DNA of 35,241 nucleotides from Rikenella microfusus (GTDB taxonomy: Bacteria > Bacteroidota > Bacteroidia > Bacteroidales > DYQK01), in the NCBI GenBank assembly GCA_020719385.1, contig DYQK01000026.1, positions 1-35,241 of the forward strand. Direction: 5' to 3'. Positions 8,895 through 16,881 of the stretch are shown piece by piece. Made by a program: the position numbers and the translations under genes. Numbering within the stretch: position 1 is the stretch's first letter; each line of letters opens with the position of its first letter. The notes beneath the pieces were generated by a model. The model had not been told where the DNA came from. It saw nothing but the letters and a program-made list of their open reading frames with translations, and made no database searches.

Positions 8895-9533
8895 CTACAT
8901 TTTCGTCTGTTTTTTTCTTTTTTGCGATTCGAAATATTCTAAATATTTCAGACCATTATTGACATATTCGGGGTCGTGAGTGAAGGGTTTGTTATTCTCA
9001 GGGTAAACTTTGCCCGCATTGTGCAGATGAAACGCATCTTTAAACTTTTTCTTCCGCACATAGTCGCCATAATTCGAGTTAATCCATTTTACACTCCAAT
9101 ACAAAATTTTATTTCCCTTCAAAACATCAACAGAAATTCCTAATTCAACACATTTATACCCCATAATTTGAAATGGTCCCCACGAAGAGGCATATTCCCG
9201 CAAAGTTTTGTCATCAATATCTTTGAGAGATTCGGGAAAAACTTTTTCATAATGCGACAACTTTTTATTTTTCACTAATTTTAATTTCTCGTAAACGTCT
9301 TTTTCGAAACGTGCAGAAACATTTTTTTTGCCCGAAGATTCGAGCATAATTACTGCCATCAAGTAAGAATAACGCAAATTAAACTCATTGGCAAGCGTTT
9401 CGACTTGCTCGCCGTAATTATCAGTTGCCGATTCTACGCCGCCAAACTCAAACTTAAATTCTGTTTCATCGCAAGTTTTTAACAGAATCAATAACAAAAG
9501 AAACGAGAAAAATATGGTTAAAAATTTTTTCAT
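8895..9533 (-). CDS. membrane-anchored lysozyme-like muramidase (DUF3380-like)
   Basis: A protein of 212 aa with an N-terminal hydrophobic anchor or signal (residues 4-20) followed by C21; the preceding LKT is a weak lipobox. The core resembles the N-acetylmuramidase family: an MAVIMLESSG segment with candidate catalytic E65, then the characteristic SSWGPFQIMGYK (116-127) and WINSNYGDY. It would cleave peptidoglycan in the periplasm. It converges on the FKBP gene with only 4 nt between the stop codons and no separate terminator. The family match is by motif only. Confidence 0.7.
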   Translation of the reverse strand: MKKFLTIFFSFLLLLILLKTCDETEFKFEFGGVESATDNYGEQVETLANEFNLRYSYLMAVIMLESSGKKNVSARFEKDVYEKLKLVKNKKLSHYEKVFPESLKDIDDKTLREYASSWGPFQIMGYKCVELGISVDVLKGNKILYWSVKWINSNYGDYVRKKKFKDAFHLHNAGKVYPENNKPFTHDPEYVNNGLKYLEYFESQKRKKQTKM

Positions 9534-9541
9534 ATCGAAAT

Positions 9542-9549
9542 CAAATTTA
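9542..9549 (-). promoter_or_regulatory. -7 element for the muramidase gene
   Basis: TAAATTTG on the minus strand lies 8 nt before ATG 9533. The leader would be very short or absent, so this is a tentative call. Confidence 0.35.
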
Positions 9550-9652
9550 TATCTAAAATATATAACGTAAAGATAAGAAAAAATATTGAATTTTACTTAT
9601 CTTTTTGTAAATTTTTTCAAACTTTTTTATACAAATTTTTTTTTCGAAAATT

Positions 9653-9685
9653 TTTGTTAAAAAACAAATAAATTTTATAACTTTG
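9653..9685 (+). promoter_or_regulatory. promoter of the sirtuin gene
   Basis: TTTG (9653-9656), a 21-nt spacer and TAACTTTG (9678-9685), 23 nt before ATG 9709. Confidence 0.7.
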
Positions 9686-9708
9686 CAGCGAATTTTTATC
9701 ATTTATTT

Positions 9709-10392
9709 ATGAAAAAATTAGTCGTTCTCACGGGTGCGGGCATGAGTGCAGAAAGTGGAATACAAACTTTTCGCGGCACAAACGGAATGTGGGAAAATCA
9801 TAGTATTCAAGATGTTGCAACGTTGACGGGATGGAAAAAAAATCCTGAATTAGTTTTACGATTCTATAGTGAACGTCGAAAAAAAGTTGTCGAAGCACAA
9901 CCCAATCAAGGACATCTCGATTTAGTCGAGTTAGAAAAATTTTTCGATGTACAAATAATTACACAAAATGTTGATGATTTGCACGAAAGAGCAGGAAGTG
10001 CAAAAGTTTTACATCTTCACGGAGAAATTCGCAAGTCAAGAAGCAGTATTGACCCAAATTTAATTTACAATATCGAAGGTGCTGCCTTGAAATTAGGTGA
10101 TTTGTGTGAGAAAGGTTCGCAACTTCGCCCGCATATTGTTTGGTTTGGTGAAGCAGTGCCAGAGATTAATAACGCAAAAATTATGGTTCTCAATGCCGAT
10201 ATTTTTGCAGTTATTGGAACTTCGTTGTTGGTCTATCCCGCGGCAGGACTTCTCGATGTTGTGCCAAGTTCGGCACAGAAATTTTTAATTGACCCAAATG
10301 AAGTCAATACGCCTGTGAAAATGGAAGTCATTCAAGAACCAGCCTCTGTCGGAGTAAAAATGTTGATGGAAAAATTATTAACCAAGAAATAA
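9709..10392 (+). CDS. cobB: NAD-dependent protein deacylase, sirtuin class III (CobB-like)
   Basis: A protein of 227 aa. NAD-binding motifs are GAGMSAESGIQTFR (9-22), TQNVDDLHERAG and LHLHGE with the catalytic His, then PHIVWFGE and VIGTSLLVYPAAG. Y53 and R56 form the YxxR pair that in SIRT5/CobB-type sirtuins reads succinyl- and malonyl-lysine, so desuccinylase activity is likely besides deacetylation. The usual four zinc cysteines are missing: between the HGE motif and the WFGE motif there is only one Cys. Cytosolic. It has its own promoter; the next gene follows after about 80 nt and may be read through. Confidence 0.9.
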   Translation: MKKLVVLTGAGMSAESGIQTFRGTNGMWENHSIQDVATLTGWKKNPELVLRFYSERRKKVVEAQPNQGHLDLVELEKFFDVQIITQNVDDLHERAGSAKVLHLHGEIRKSRSSIDPNLIYNIEGAALKLGDLCEKGSQLRPHIVWFGEAVPEINNAKIMVLNADIFAVIGTSLLVYPAAGLLDVVPSSAQKFLIDPNEVNTPVKMEVIQEPASVGVKMLMEKLLTKK

Positions 10393-10471
10393 ATTTTTCT
10401 ATCTTTTTAGTTTCGATTTTCCGAATGTTTTTTGGAAAATCAGAGTGTTTTTTCGAAAAATGTTGAGAAAA

Positions 10472-11326
10472 ATGAAAAAAAATTATATTTTCGGAATAAG
10501 TTTACTTTTTTTATATTCTTGCTCTTTTTTTGAGAAAGATAATGAAAAAGTGGTGCGAGTTTTCGATAAATATTTGTATATCAATGAGATAAGCAGTGTT
10601 ATTCCTGATGGAACTTCTCCCGATGACAGTCTGGTGAAGGCAAAAAGTTTTATTGATATGTGGGTGCAAAAACAATTGTTATTGAAAAAAGCAGAATTAA
10701 ACTTGGATGACGAGCAAAAAGATGTGGAAAAACAATTAGAGGATTATCGTACTTCATTACTTATTTTTAAATATAAACAATTATTTTTACAACAAAAACT
10801 TGACACAATTATCGGTTTGCGGGATATTGAGTCGTATTATCAACAACATTCGGCAGATTTTTTACTTCAGTCGCCAGCAATAAAAGGTTTTTATGCGAAG
10901 TTATTGAAAACTGACCCGAATATTGATAATTTGAAATATTGGTTGGAATCTCGAAACGTGCGAGATATTCAAAAATTGAAGGATTATTGTTTGCGGCGGG
11001 CAGTGCTTTGTGAAACTTTTAAAGAGGATTGGACACTTTTTGAAAATATTTTAAAAGATTTAAAAATTCACATTCCTGATGTGGAAAAATTTTTGAAAAC
11101 AGAAAAAAAGATTTCTGTGAGTGATTCTGCGTATCAATATTTTGTGTTTATCAAGGAATTTCGGTTGAAAAATCAAACTGCTCCGTTAAATTTTGTGAAA
11201 AATTATATCGAAAGTATTTTGTTGAACAAACGTAAGAATCAACTAATCAATGAATTAGAGAATAATATTTATCAAAATGCGTTAAATCAAAATAATGTGG
11301 AATATTTTGAAAAAAAGAAAAAATAA
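10472..11326 (+). CDS. SurA-N-like periplasmic lipoprotein
   Basis: A protein of 284 aa. From ATG 10472 the N-terminus is a short lipoprotein signal with lipobox LYSC (Cys 17). ATG 10460 and GTG 10445 would only lengthen the n-region. The mature part is helical and carries a SurA N-domain-like pattern (long helix with MWVQKQLLLKKAE, then a DYRTSLLIFKYKQLFLQ helix), with no PPIase domain visible. Such proteins act as periplasmic chaperones for outer-membrane proteins. The last 11 codons and the stop are part of a 78-bp direct repeat whose second copy lies at 14021, with one silent change (GAA/GAG). Confidence 0.7.
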   Translation: MKKNYIFGISLLFLYSCSFFEKDNEKVVRVFDKYLYINEISSVIPDGTSPDDSLVKAKSFIDMWVQKQLLLKKAELNLDDEQKDVEKQLEDYRTSLLIFKYKQLFLQQKLDTIIGLRDIESYYQQHSADFLLQSPAIKGFYAKLLKTDPNIDNLKYWLESRNVRDIQKLKDYCLRRAVLCETFKEDWTLFENILKDLKIHIPDVEKFLKTEKKISVSDSAYQYFVFIKEFRLKNQTAPLNFVKNYIESILLNKRKNQLINELENNIYQNALNQNNVEYFEKKKK

Positions 11327-11371
11327 TTTTGTTTTTGAGAAAAATTATTTATCTTTGCCGCCGAATTTTAA
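11294..11371 (+). repeat. 78-bp direct repeat, copy 1 (gene end plus promoter)
   Basis: Identical to 14021-14098 at 77 of 78 positions. It holds the last codons and stop of the SurA-like gene and the promoter TTTG-N18-TATCTTTG. This copy now lies in front of the C10 protease. Confidence 0.95.
11328..11357 (+). promoter_or_regulatory. promoter in repeat copy 1, driving the C10 protease
   Basis: TTTG (11328-11331), an 18-nt spacer and TATCTTTG (11350-11357). The expected start point near 11364 lies 18 nt before an ATG at 11382 that is out of frame with the protease. Confidence 0.7.
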
Positions 11372-11411
11372 TGTTAAATTTATGAAGTATAACATTTTCA
11401 CAATTTTTCGT

Positions 11412-11423
11412 TCTCTCTCTCTC
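11412..11423 (+). repeat. (TC)6 tract in the protease leader
   Basis: Six TC units lie between ATG 11382 and the protease frame. Loss of one unit joins that ATG to the protease and adds a 32-residue N-terminus with basic residues and a hydrophobic LLVLIFF core, which is signal-peptide-like. Confidence 0.8.
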
Positions 11424-11479
11424 GTTATTTCGCTAAGAGAGCGGGTAGGTGTTTACTCGTTTTAATATTTTTTACGAGT

Positions 11480-13414
11480 ATGAGTTTTTTTAACTTTTTA
11501 AAAAGTTCTGCAACAATTATTCCTGATTCACTCGCCTCTAAGGTAGCAAAAAATCTCTATTTCGAAAGAGTACAGTTTTTTAAACAAACAAAGTATTCAG
11601 ATATTGAAATACGAGAAAGGTTGGTTTTTGCCAATGAGAAGATTCCTGTTTATTACATTTTTAACATCGGCGACAAGGAAGGTTTCGTCATTATCTCTGC
11701 TGATGATAAGGTTTTTCCTGTCTTGGGTTATTCTTTTTCAGGATTTTATGAAAGAGATAATCAGCCGCCAGCCCTCATAGATTGGATGCGAAATTATGAA
11801 TTTCAAATTCTTGATGCTCGTAAAAATCAACTTGAAGCAACAATGAAAATCAAAGACAAATGGACTTATTATTTAAAAGATAATTTTGTCGCAAATGTTA
11901 AAAGTGTGGAAACAATTGCCCCTCTCATTCAGACTCAATGGGACCAGGTATGTTATTACAACGCTCAATGTCCTTCCTCAAATGGACATTCATATTTTGA
12001 ATGTGGACACGTTCCTGTTGGTTGTGTTGCTGTTGCTATGGCACAAATAATGAAATATCATAATTATCCCAATTATGGAAGTCGAAGTATCTCTTATGTT
12101 GATCCTGCGAATATGAATTTTGCTCCAGACCAAAATGATCCTTCTTATGGTACAATTTCAGTAAATTTTGCAAATACTAATTATAAATGGGCAAACATGC
12201 CTAATAAATTAAATAATTTCAATGATGATGTTGCAACACTCTTATTTCATTGTGGAGCAAGCGTCAAGATGGATTATTCATATAAAGGTTCTGGTTCCGA
12301 CATATTCAAAGCACAGGAATCTTTTGTAAAGTATTTTAATTATTATCTTTCGACTCATGTAGAGTCAAAAAATACTTATACAAATGAGCAATGGATTAAT
12401 ATTTTGAAAAATGAAATAAACGCTCGCCGACCTATGTATTATCGAGGAACTGGCGAGGCAGGACATGCATTTGTTTGCGATGGTTACCAAGATGATGGAC
12501 ATTTCCATTTTAATTGGGGATGGAATGGTTCAGAAGATGGATGGTTTTTTCTCAACAATTTGAATCCAAGTGGTTCAAATTATACAAACAACCAAATGGC
12601 AATTGTTGGAATTCAACCTGTTCCCCGCAATTTATTATTGGGAAACGTTGTTTGTAATGAAGAAAACCTTAATCTTTCTGTTATCGCTGCTCCTGGTACG
12701 TCTTATTCGTGGAATTTGCCTACAGGATTTTTAGGTGCAAGCACTTCTAATGTTATCTCTGTACAAACTCCTCCAACGGGCAATGGAACACAAAGTTATT
12801 CCGTTACGGTAAGCAAAAATATTGGTGGAGAATTAATTTCTCAAACAATCGGTGGTTATTTATGGTTAGGTCGTCCCAGTGATCCTCCCAAAGTTGTATT
12901 TGCTCGTTATGGGAATATGTGTGCTTATCAAGGAACTATCAGTGCGCCGGGAGCAACTTCATATTTTTGGAGTGAAGATGGAAATTCTTACGTTGAAAAA
13001 GGTACAAAATACGGTATTTTTGAACCCTACAGCACAGTAACTTTATTTGTTAAATCAAAGAATCGTTGTGCAATTTCCTTTCCAATACAAACAATAAAAA
13101 CTTTGTCAGGTCCGCCATCTGGATGTCTTTGGAAGTCTGATACTGAAAGTCAAGATGATTTTTCTTTACATTCTTCAACAATTTCTGTATTTCCAAATCC
13201 CACCAATGGAATTTTACAAATCAACGCAAAAACAGGAATTACTAAAATCGTTTTAACAAATTTGTCTGGAAAGGAAGTTTTATCGCAGACTTTAAATTCC
13301 TTCCAAAACAGTCAAACCATTGATTTAACTTTATTATCTGCAGGAATTTATATTTTGCGTGTTTGCACAAAAACTGAGGTTATTGTGCAAAAAATTGTTT
13401 TAACAAAAAATTAA
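11480..13414 (+). CDS. C10-family (streptopain-like) cysteine protease with T9SS sorting domain
   Basis: A protein of 644 aa. Residues about 15-115 are a Spi-like pro-domain (VAKNLYFERV ... GFVIISADDKVFPVLGYS). The catalytic domain holds nucleophile C182 in VGCVAVAMAQIM and H329 in EAGHAFVCDGY, followed by FNWGWNG. Two Ig/PKD-like segments follow (about 385-545), and residues 567-644 form a type-A T9SS C-terminal domain (FPNPTNG ... SAGIYILRV). It should be an outer-membrane-translocated surface or secreted protease. The annotated ATG lacks the Sec signal that T9SS cargo needs, no in-frame upstream start exists, and a (TC)6 tract separates it from a suitable one. The inserted segment uses fewer TTCG-rich codons than its neighbours. 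A downstream lipoprotein is co-oriented. Confidence 0.9.
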   Translation: MSFFNFLKSSATIIPDSLASKVAKNLYFERVQFFKQTKYSDIEIRERLVFANEKIPVYYIFNIGDKEGFVIISADDKVFPVLGYSFSGFYERDNQPPALIDWMRNYEFQILDARKNQLEATMKIKDKWTYYLKDNFVANVKSVETIAPLIQTQWDQVCYYNAQCPSSNGHSYFECGHVPVGCVAVAMAQIMKYHNYPNYGSRSISYVDPANMNFAPDQNDPSYGTISVNFANTNYKWANMPNKLNNFNDDVATLLFHCGASVKMDYSYKGSGSDIFKAQESFVKYFNYYLSTHVESKNTYTNEQWINILKNEINARRPMYYRGTGEAGHAFVCDGYQDDGHFHFNWGWNGSEDGWFFLNNLNPSGSNYTNNQMAIVGIQPVPRNLLLGNVVCNEENLNLSVIAAPGTSYSWNLPTGFLGASTSNVISVQTPPTGNGTQSYSVTVSKNIGGELISQTIGGYLWLGRPSDPPKVVFARYGNMCAYQGTISAPGATSYFWSEDGNSYVEKGTKYGIFEPYSTVTLFVKSKNRCAISFPIQTIKTLSGPPSGCLWKSDTESQDDFSLHSSTISVFPNPTNGILQINAKTGITKIVLTNLSGKEVLSQTLNSFQNSQTIDLTLLSAGIYILRVCTKTEVIVQKIVLTKN

Positions 13415-13438
13415 TCATTTTTTAAAAACTTGAGTTTT

Positions 13439-13963
13439 ATGAAAAAAGCAATTTATTTGACATTATTTTTCGAAATAATGTTTGTTTTGAGCTGTACGAA
13501 AGAGGAAAAAGATGAGATTCCTAATTTGCGACAAGCAATGAGTGTTTCGGAGTTTTTTACATACATTCATTTAGCCGGCACCAAATGCGGAGAAAATTTG
13601 CGACATGAAGGAGAAACTGTGTTTGTAAAAGGATATGTAACTTCTATCCCTAACTTTATACTTGTGGATTCTGTTTATATTGAACAAGACGGTGACGGTA
13701 TAAATTACACGCTTACAGAAACCCCCAACTTGACTTCTGAATATGGAACAGGATTTGGTATTTCTGTTATTCCTAACTCAATATACACCCCTTCTTCTGA
13801 AGAATTGCAAAAATTATATCAAATTGAGTCGGGAAAATTCACACTTGCCATTGTAAAAGCGAAAGTTATGGGAATAGAGCTTCCCGAAGGAGATTCTTGC
13901 AGAAAATCTCACGGATTAAAATTTGAAAAAATCTATTTTCCTCCAGATACACTTTCTAAATGA
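13439..13963 (+). CDS. lipoprotein with possible OB-fold, unknown function
   Basis: A protein of 174 aa from ATG 13439, with a signal peptide ending in lipobox VLSC. The segment HEGETVFVKGYVTSIPNFILVDSVY followed by a long beta-rich part resembles Bacteroidetes OB-fold lipoproteins, but this is a visual impression only. It lies 24 nt after the C10 protease inside the repeat-flanked segment, so it travels with the protease. C10 proteases often have Spi-type inhibitors encoded next to them; this protein does not look like Spi, so partner or inhibitor roles are open. Confidence 0.7.
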   Translation: MKKAIYLTLFFEIMFVLSCTKEEKDEIPNLRQAMSVSEFFTYIHLAGTKCGENLRHEGETVFVKGYVTSIPNFILVDSVYIEQDGDGINYTLTETPNLTSEYGTGFGISVIPNSIYTPSSEELQKLYQIESGKFTLAIVKAKVMGIELPEGDSCRKSHGLKFEKIYFPPDTLSK

Positions 13964-13972
13964 ATTTTTGTG

Positions 13973-14014
13973 AAAAATAATTGAGATATAAAAAAAAATA
14001 TCTCAATTATTTTT
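13973..14014 (+). terminator. terminator after the protease/lipoprotein cassette
   Basis: A perfect 17-bp stem (13973-13989 with 13998-14014) encloses an A8 loop, and the 3' arm ends in five T. It isolates the cassette from the rpsU promoter that follows. Confidence 0.8.
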
Positions 14015-14020
14015 AGCGAA

Positions 14021-14098
14021 AATGTGGAATATTTTGAGAAAAAGAAAAAATAATTTTGTTTTTGAGAAAAATTATTTATCTTTGCCGCCGAATTTTAA
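14021..14098 (+). repeat. 78-bp direct repeat, copy 2 (gene remnant plus rpsU promoter)
   Basis: Contains a second copy of the SurA-like gene's last codons and stop (ENVEYFEKKKK then TAA), with no gene attached, plus the promoter of rpsU. The one mismatch to copy 1 is the silent A/G at 14038. Confidence 0.95.
14055..14084 (+). promoter_or_regulatory. rpsU promoter
   Basis: TTTG (14055-14058), an 18-nt spacer and TATCTTTG (14077-14084), 32 nt before the rpsU ATG. Identical to the promoter of the C10 protease. Confidence 0.75.
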
Positions 14099-14116
14099 AC
14101 AAGAAAAATACTTTTT

Positions 14117-14314
14117 ATGATTATTGTACCTGTAAAAGAAGGCGAAAACATCGACAAGGCATTGAAAAAATTTAAACGTAAATTCGAAAAAACGGGCATT
14201 ATTCGAGAATTACGTTCCCGTCAGGCGTTTACAAAACCTTGCGAAATACGCCGCGAGGAGATTAAACACGCAGTTTACGTTCAAGAACTTCACCGCAAAA
14301 TGGAGGAAGTGTAA
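14117..14314 (+). CDS. rpsU: 30S ribosomal protein S21
   Basis: A protein of 65 aa, basic, with the S21 signature: an N-terminal strand ending in EGENIDKALKKFKRKFEK, then GIIRELRSRQAFTKPCEIRREE. This is the normal length for Bacteroidetes. It is a small-subunit protein near the anti-Shine-Dalgarno end of 16S rRNA. Its own promoter is in repeat copy 2, and a terminator follows. The flanking repeat shows that before the C10 insertion rpsU lay directly after the SurA-like gene. Confidence 0.97.
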   Translation: MIIVPVKEGENIDKALKKFKRKFEKTGIIRELRSRQAFTKPCEIRREEIKHAVYVQELHRKMEEV

Positions 14315-14340
14315 GTCTTTTCGATTTTTTCGAAAAAAAA

Positions 14341-14380
14341 ATTTAACCCACGAGATAACTTTTTATTTGGTGGGTTAAAT
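14341..14380. terminator. terminator between rpsU and the coiled-coil gene
   Basis: An 11-bp stem (14341-14351 with 14370-14380) is followed by a T run on the plus strand and preceded by an A run. It can therefore serve both converging genes. Confidence 0.8.
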
Positions 14381-14396
14381 TTTTTTAACAAAAATT

Positions 14397-15131
14397 TTAT
14401 TTTTTCAAAAACAAAATTCGGTCAATGTTGTTTCTTATTTGATTTGTAACCATTTCAAAAGCTACGAGAAAACTATTTTCTGTATTCTTAATTTTCTCTT
14501 CTGCCTCTGCGGCTTCGGTGCGAATTTTTATCATTTCCTGCTGCAAACGATTAATCTCCTCGGTCAAAGAAACAATTTGTTGACTCTTTGTCTGAATACT
14601 TTTTTCAATTTCGTTTAATTCTCCTTGTCTTTTTCCGACAGCATTTTGTGTTTGCAGTCTTGCCGCTTCGTAAAATTTTTGTTTTTCATTTTCCAAAAGT
14701 TTCAGGTAATAATCGGCACTTTCAATGACTTTTTGCATCGTTAAACCTTTGACCGAGAGAGTTGCAAAAACGGTCTGAATTTTTATACCCTCGTCAAGCG
14801 GAATATCTTTCATTGCCTGCAACGCTTCAGCAAATTCGAGATAATCCTCGCCGGGCAGATTTGCCGCTGCAAGAGCTGCCATTAGAGAATCATAAATTTT
14901 TTGGTTAAAAGTTCCTTTCGAAGCAGTTTGATTCGTAACTGGCGGCGAAATGGTCTGTTGATGTGAAATATTTTGACTCACAATTTTCACAGGTTCGCTT
15001 TGTTTTGTCGAAGTTGTAACCGTTTTTTTCTCTTCCACAAGAGGCGGAGTAACATTTTTTTGCGTTTTATTTTCAGTTTCCCCTTCCGAAACAAAAAACA
15101 AATTTTTCAATTTTTTCAAATCAAAACCCAT
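14397..15131 (-). CDS. coiled-coil protein of unknown function
   Basis: A protein of 244 aa without signal peptide. Residues about 1-70 are low-complexity, rich in T, Q, P and V (disordered linker). Residues about 75-135 form a helical domain (YDSLMAALAAANLPGEDYLEFAEAL). About 140-225 is a long coiled coil (KFYEAARLQTQNAVGKRQGE ... EEINRLQQEMIKI). It is probably a cytosolic scaffold or oligomer. I do not recognise the family. The frameshifted small gene at 15165 lies 33 nt upstream on the same strand and may share its operon. Confidence 0.75.
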   Translation of the reverse strand: MGFDLKKLKNLFFVSEGETENKTQKNVTPPLVEEKKTVTTSTKQSEPVKIVSQNISHQQTISPPVTNQTASKGTFNQKIYDSLMAALAAANLPGEDYLEFAEALQAMKDIPLDEGIKIQTVFATLSVKGLTMQKVIESADYYLKLLENEKQKFYEAARLQTQNAVGKRQGELNEIEKSIQTKSQQIVSLTEEINRLQQEMIKIRTEAAEAEEKIKNTENSFLVAFEMVTNQIRNNIDRILFLKK

Positions 15132-15164
15132 AAAGATTTATTTTTTAAATTAATAACTCCATTT

Positions 15165-15381
15165 TTATTTTTTAAAAAATTCTAAAAGAGATATTTCTTT
15201 TACATCAAAATTGACACAGATATTGAGAATTTTGCGAGAATTAGGTTTAAATTTTTCCTGATAATCATCCAAATCGTTAATTGCTAAACAAATATTCGGA
15301 TATTGGTCACAGAAACTATCGAAAATAATGTTCAACGTTTCGAGATTCAGATAATCAAAAATATTTTTTTTTCCCCATCAT
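15165..15381 (-). pseudogene. small gene of about 71 aa broken by a frameshift in an A9 run
   Basis: From ATG 15381 the frame stops after eight codons. Removing one A from the minus-strand A9 run (15372-15364) gives a continuous frame of 71 codons to TAA at 15165, starting MMGKKNIFDYLNLETL and ending SLLEFFKK. No stop occurs over some 60 codons in this AT-rich DNA, which supports a real gene. It may be a pseudogene, a slippage-controlled gene or a sequencing error. The family is not recognised. The rest of the interval 15132-15487 holds only the esterase promoter. Confidence 0.5.
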
Positions 15382-15454
15382 CTGAAAATTTTAAAATTTT
15401 TGTTAAAAATAAATAAAAATTTCGAAATAACAAAATTTTTTCAAAAATTTTTTC

Positions 15455-15462
15455 TATTTTTG
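15455..15462 (+). promoter_or_regulatory. -7 element for the esterase operon
   Basis: TATTTTTG lies 26 nt before ATG 15488. No clear TTTG is found upstream at the right distance. Confidence 0.5.
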
Positions 15463-15487
15463 CAAAAAAAATAAACGTTTCTCAATA

Positions 15488-16276
15488 ATGAAAAAATTTT
15501 GTTTAATTATTTTTTTGTTTTTTGTCTTGAAAAATATCTTTGCACAGAAAGAAATTGTTTTGCAGTCTCATTTTATTGCGAAACCTGACACAATTTGGTG
15601 CTTTTTGCCCCAAAATTATAACGAAACGCAAACTTTTCCTGCCGTCATCCTACTGCACGGACTAACAGGAAATTATAAACAGTGGGCAAATATTTGTAAT
15701 TTGCAGAATTTTGCCGACAAATACGGTTTTATTTTTCTTTGCCCTGACGGACTTTTCGATTCTTGGTATATTGACAGCCCGCTGAAAAAAAATTCGCAAT
15801 ATACTTCGTTTTTTTTCACCGATTTTCTCCCCGAAATGAAAAAAAGTTTTCGCATAGATACGACTAACATTTTTATTTCAGGGCTAAGTATGGGCGGACA
15901 TGGGGCGTTGTTGTTTTATTGTTTGCATCCAGAGATGTTTAAAGCGGCAGGAAGTACAAGCGGAGCGGTAAATTTGTGCAATTTGTATTTCAAAAAAACA
16001 AATATTCCCGATTTACTCGGCGATTTTTGTAATGAAAATTGGAAAAATTTTTCGATTTTAAATCAAATTGAAAAGTTAAAAAATACAGAGAAAACATTTA
16101 TTTTTGACTGCGGAAGTGAAGATATTTTGCACGATGACAATTATAAATTGAACGAGGTTTGTCATAAATTGAAAATTAAGGGTAAATTTATTTCTCGCAA
16201 AGGAAATCATAATGCGAAGTATTGGAAAAATTCACTTCCCGCACATTTAGAATTTTTTAATTCGTTGATAAAATGA
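15488..16276 (+). CDS. secreted alpha/beta-hydrolase esterase (esterase D/FrmB-like)
   Basis: A protein of 262 aa with a signal peptide (cleavage near FAQ, residue 20). It has an HG oxyanion motif in ILLHGLTG, nucleophile S134 in SGLSMGGHG, Asp 212 in DCGSEDILHD and His 241 in GNHNAKYW, a complete esterase D-family triad. Relatives hydrolyse acyl or feruloyl esters or transfer mycolyl groups; the substrate here is unknown and the site is periplasmic or extracellular. The stop overlaps the engB start by 4 nt (ATGA), so translation is coupled. Confidence 0.87.
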   Translation: MKKFCLIIFLFFVLKNIFAQKEIVLQSHFIAKPDTIWCFLPQNYNETQTFPAVILLHGLTGNYKQWANICNLQNFADKYGFIFLCPDGLFDSWYIDSPLKKNSQYTSFFFTDFLPEMKKSFRIDTTNIFISGLSMGGHGALLFYCLHPEMFKAAGSTSGAVNLCNLYFKKTNIPDLLGDFCNENWKNFSILNQIEKLKNTEKTFIFDCGSEDILHDDNYKLNEVCHKLKIKGKFISRKGNHNAKYWKNSLPAHLEFFNSLIK

Positions 16277-16869
16277 TAGTTAAAACTTCAGAGTTTGTCG
16301 GCAGTTTTGTAGATTGGGCGAAATGTCCCACTGAAAATTTGCCTGAATATGCGTTTATTGGAAGGTCAAATGTTGGGAAATCGTCATTGATAAATATGTT
16401 GGTTTCTCGCAAAGGTTTGGCAAAGGTTTCGAAAACGCCCGGAAAAACGCAGACAATAAACTTTTTTCGAGTTAATAATGAGTGGTTTCTCGTTGATTTG
16501 CCAGGATATGGTTATGCACAGGTTTCGCAAACGCAACGAAAAGCCTTTGAGGGTTTTGTGAAAAATTATTTGTTGAATCGCCCGAATTTGTTGTGCGTTT
16601 TTGCGTTAATTGATTCTCGGCTTGAGCCGCAAACAAATGATTTGGAATTTTTGGAAAATCTTGCCACAAACGGAATTCCTTTTGTGATGGTTTTTACAAA
16701 AACAGACAAACTTTCGCAAAATAAATTTCAAGAAAATATCGAGATTTATAAAAATAAAATGCTCGAAAATTGGGAGGAATTGCCTCAAATGTTTTTTACC
16801 TCGTCATCAGACAGGACGGGGAAAGAGGAATTGTTAAATTTTATTGAACAAATAAATCTAAAATTCTAA
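16273..16869 (+). CDS. engB: ribosome biogenesis GTPase EngB (YihA/YsxC)
   Basis: A protein of 198 aa with all GTPase motifs: G1 GRSNVGKS (30-37), G2 in TPGKTQTINFF, G3 DLPGYGYA, G4 TKTD, and G5 TSSSDRTG. Length and motifs are those of EngB, needed for assembly of the large ribosomal subunit. It overlaps the esterase gene by 4 nt and is followed after 12 nt by the DoxX-family gene, forming a three-gene operon. Confidence 0.96.
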   Translation: MIVKTSEFVGSFVDWAKCPTENLPEYAFIGRSNVGKSSLINMLVSRKGLAKVSKTPGKTQTINFFRVNNEWFLVDLPGYGYAQVSQTQRKAFEGFVKNYLLNRPNLLCVFALIDSRLEPQTNDLEFLENLATNGIPFVMVFTKTDKLSQNKFQENIEIYKNKMLENWEELPQMFFTSSSDRTGKEELLNFIEQINLKF

Positions 16870-16881
16870 AATAAACGAAAA

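Noticed and set aside
13439-13963. Spi-type inhibitor of the C10 protease
   Set aside because: The position fits, but the sequence does not resemble the Spi/pro-domain fold seen in the protease itself.
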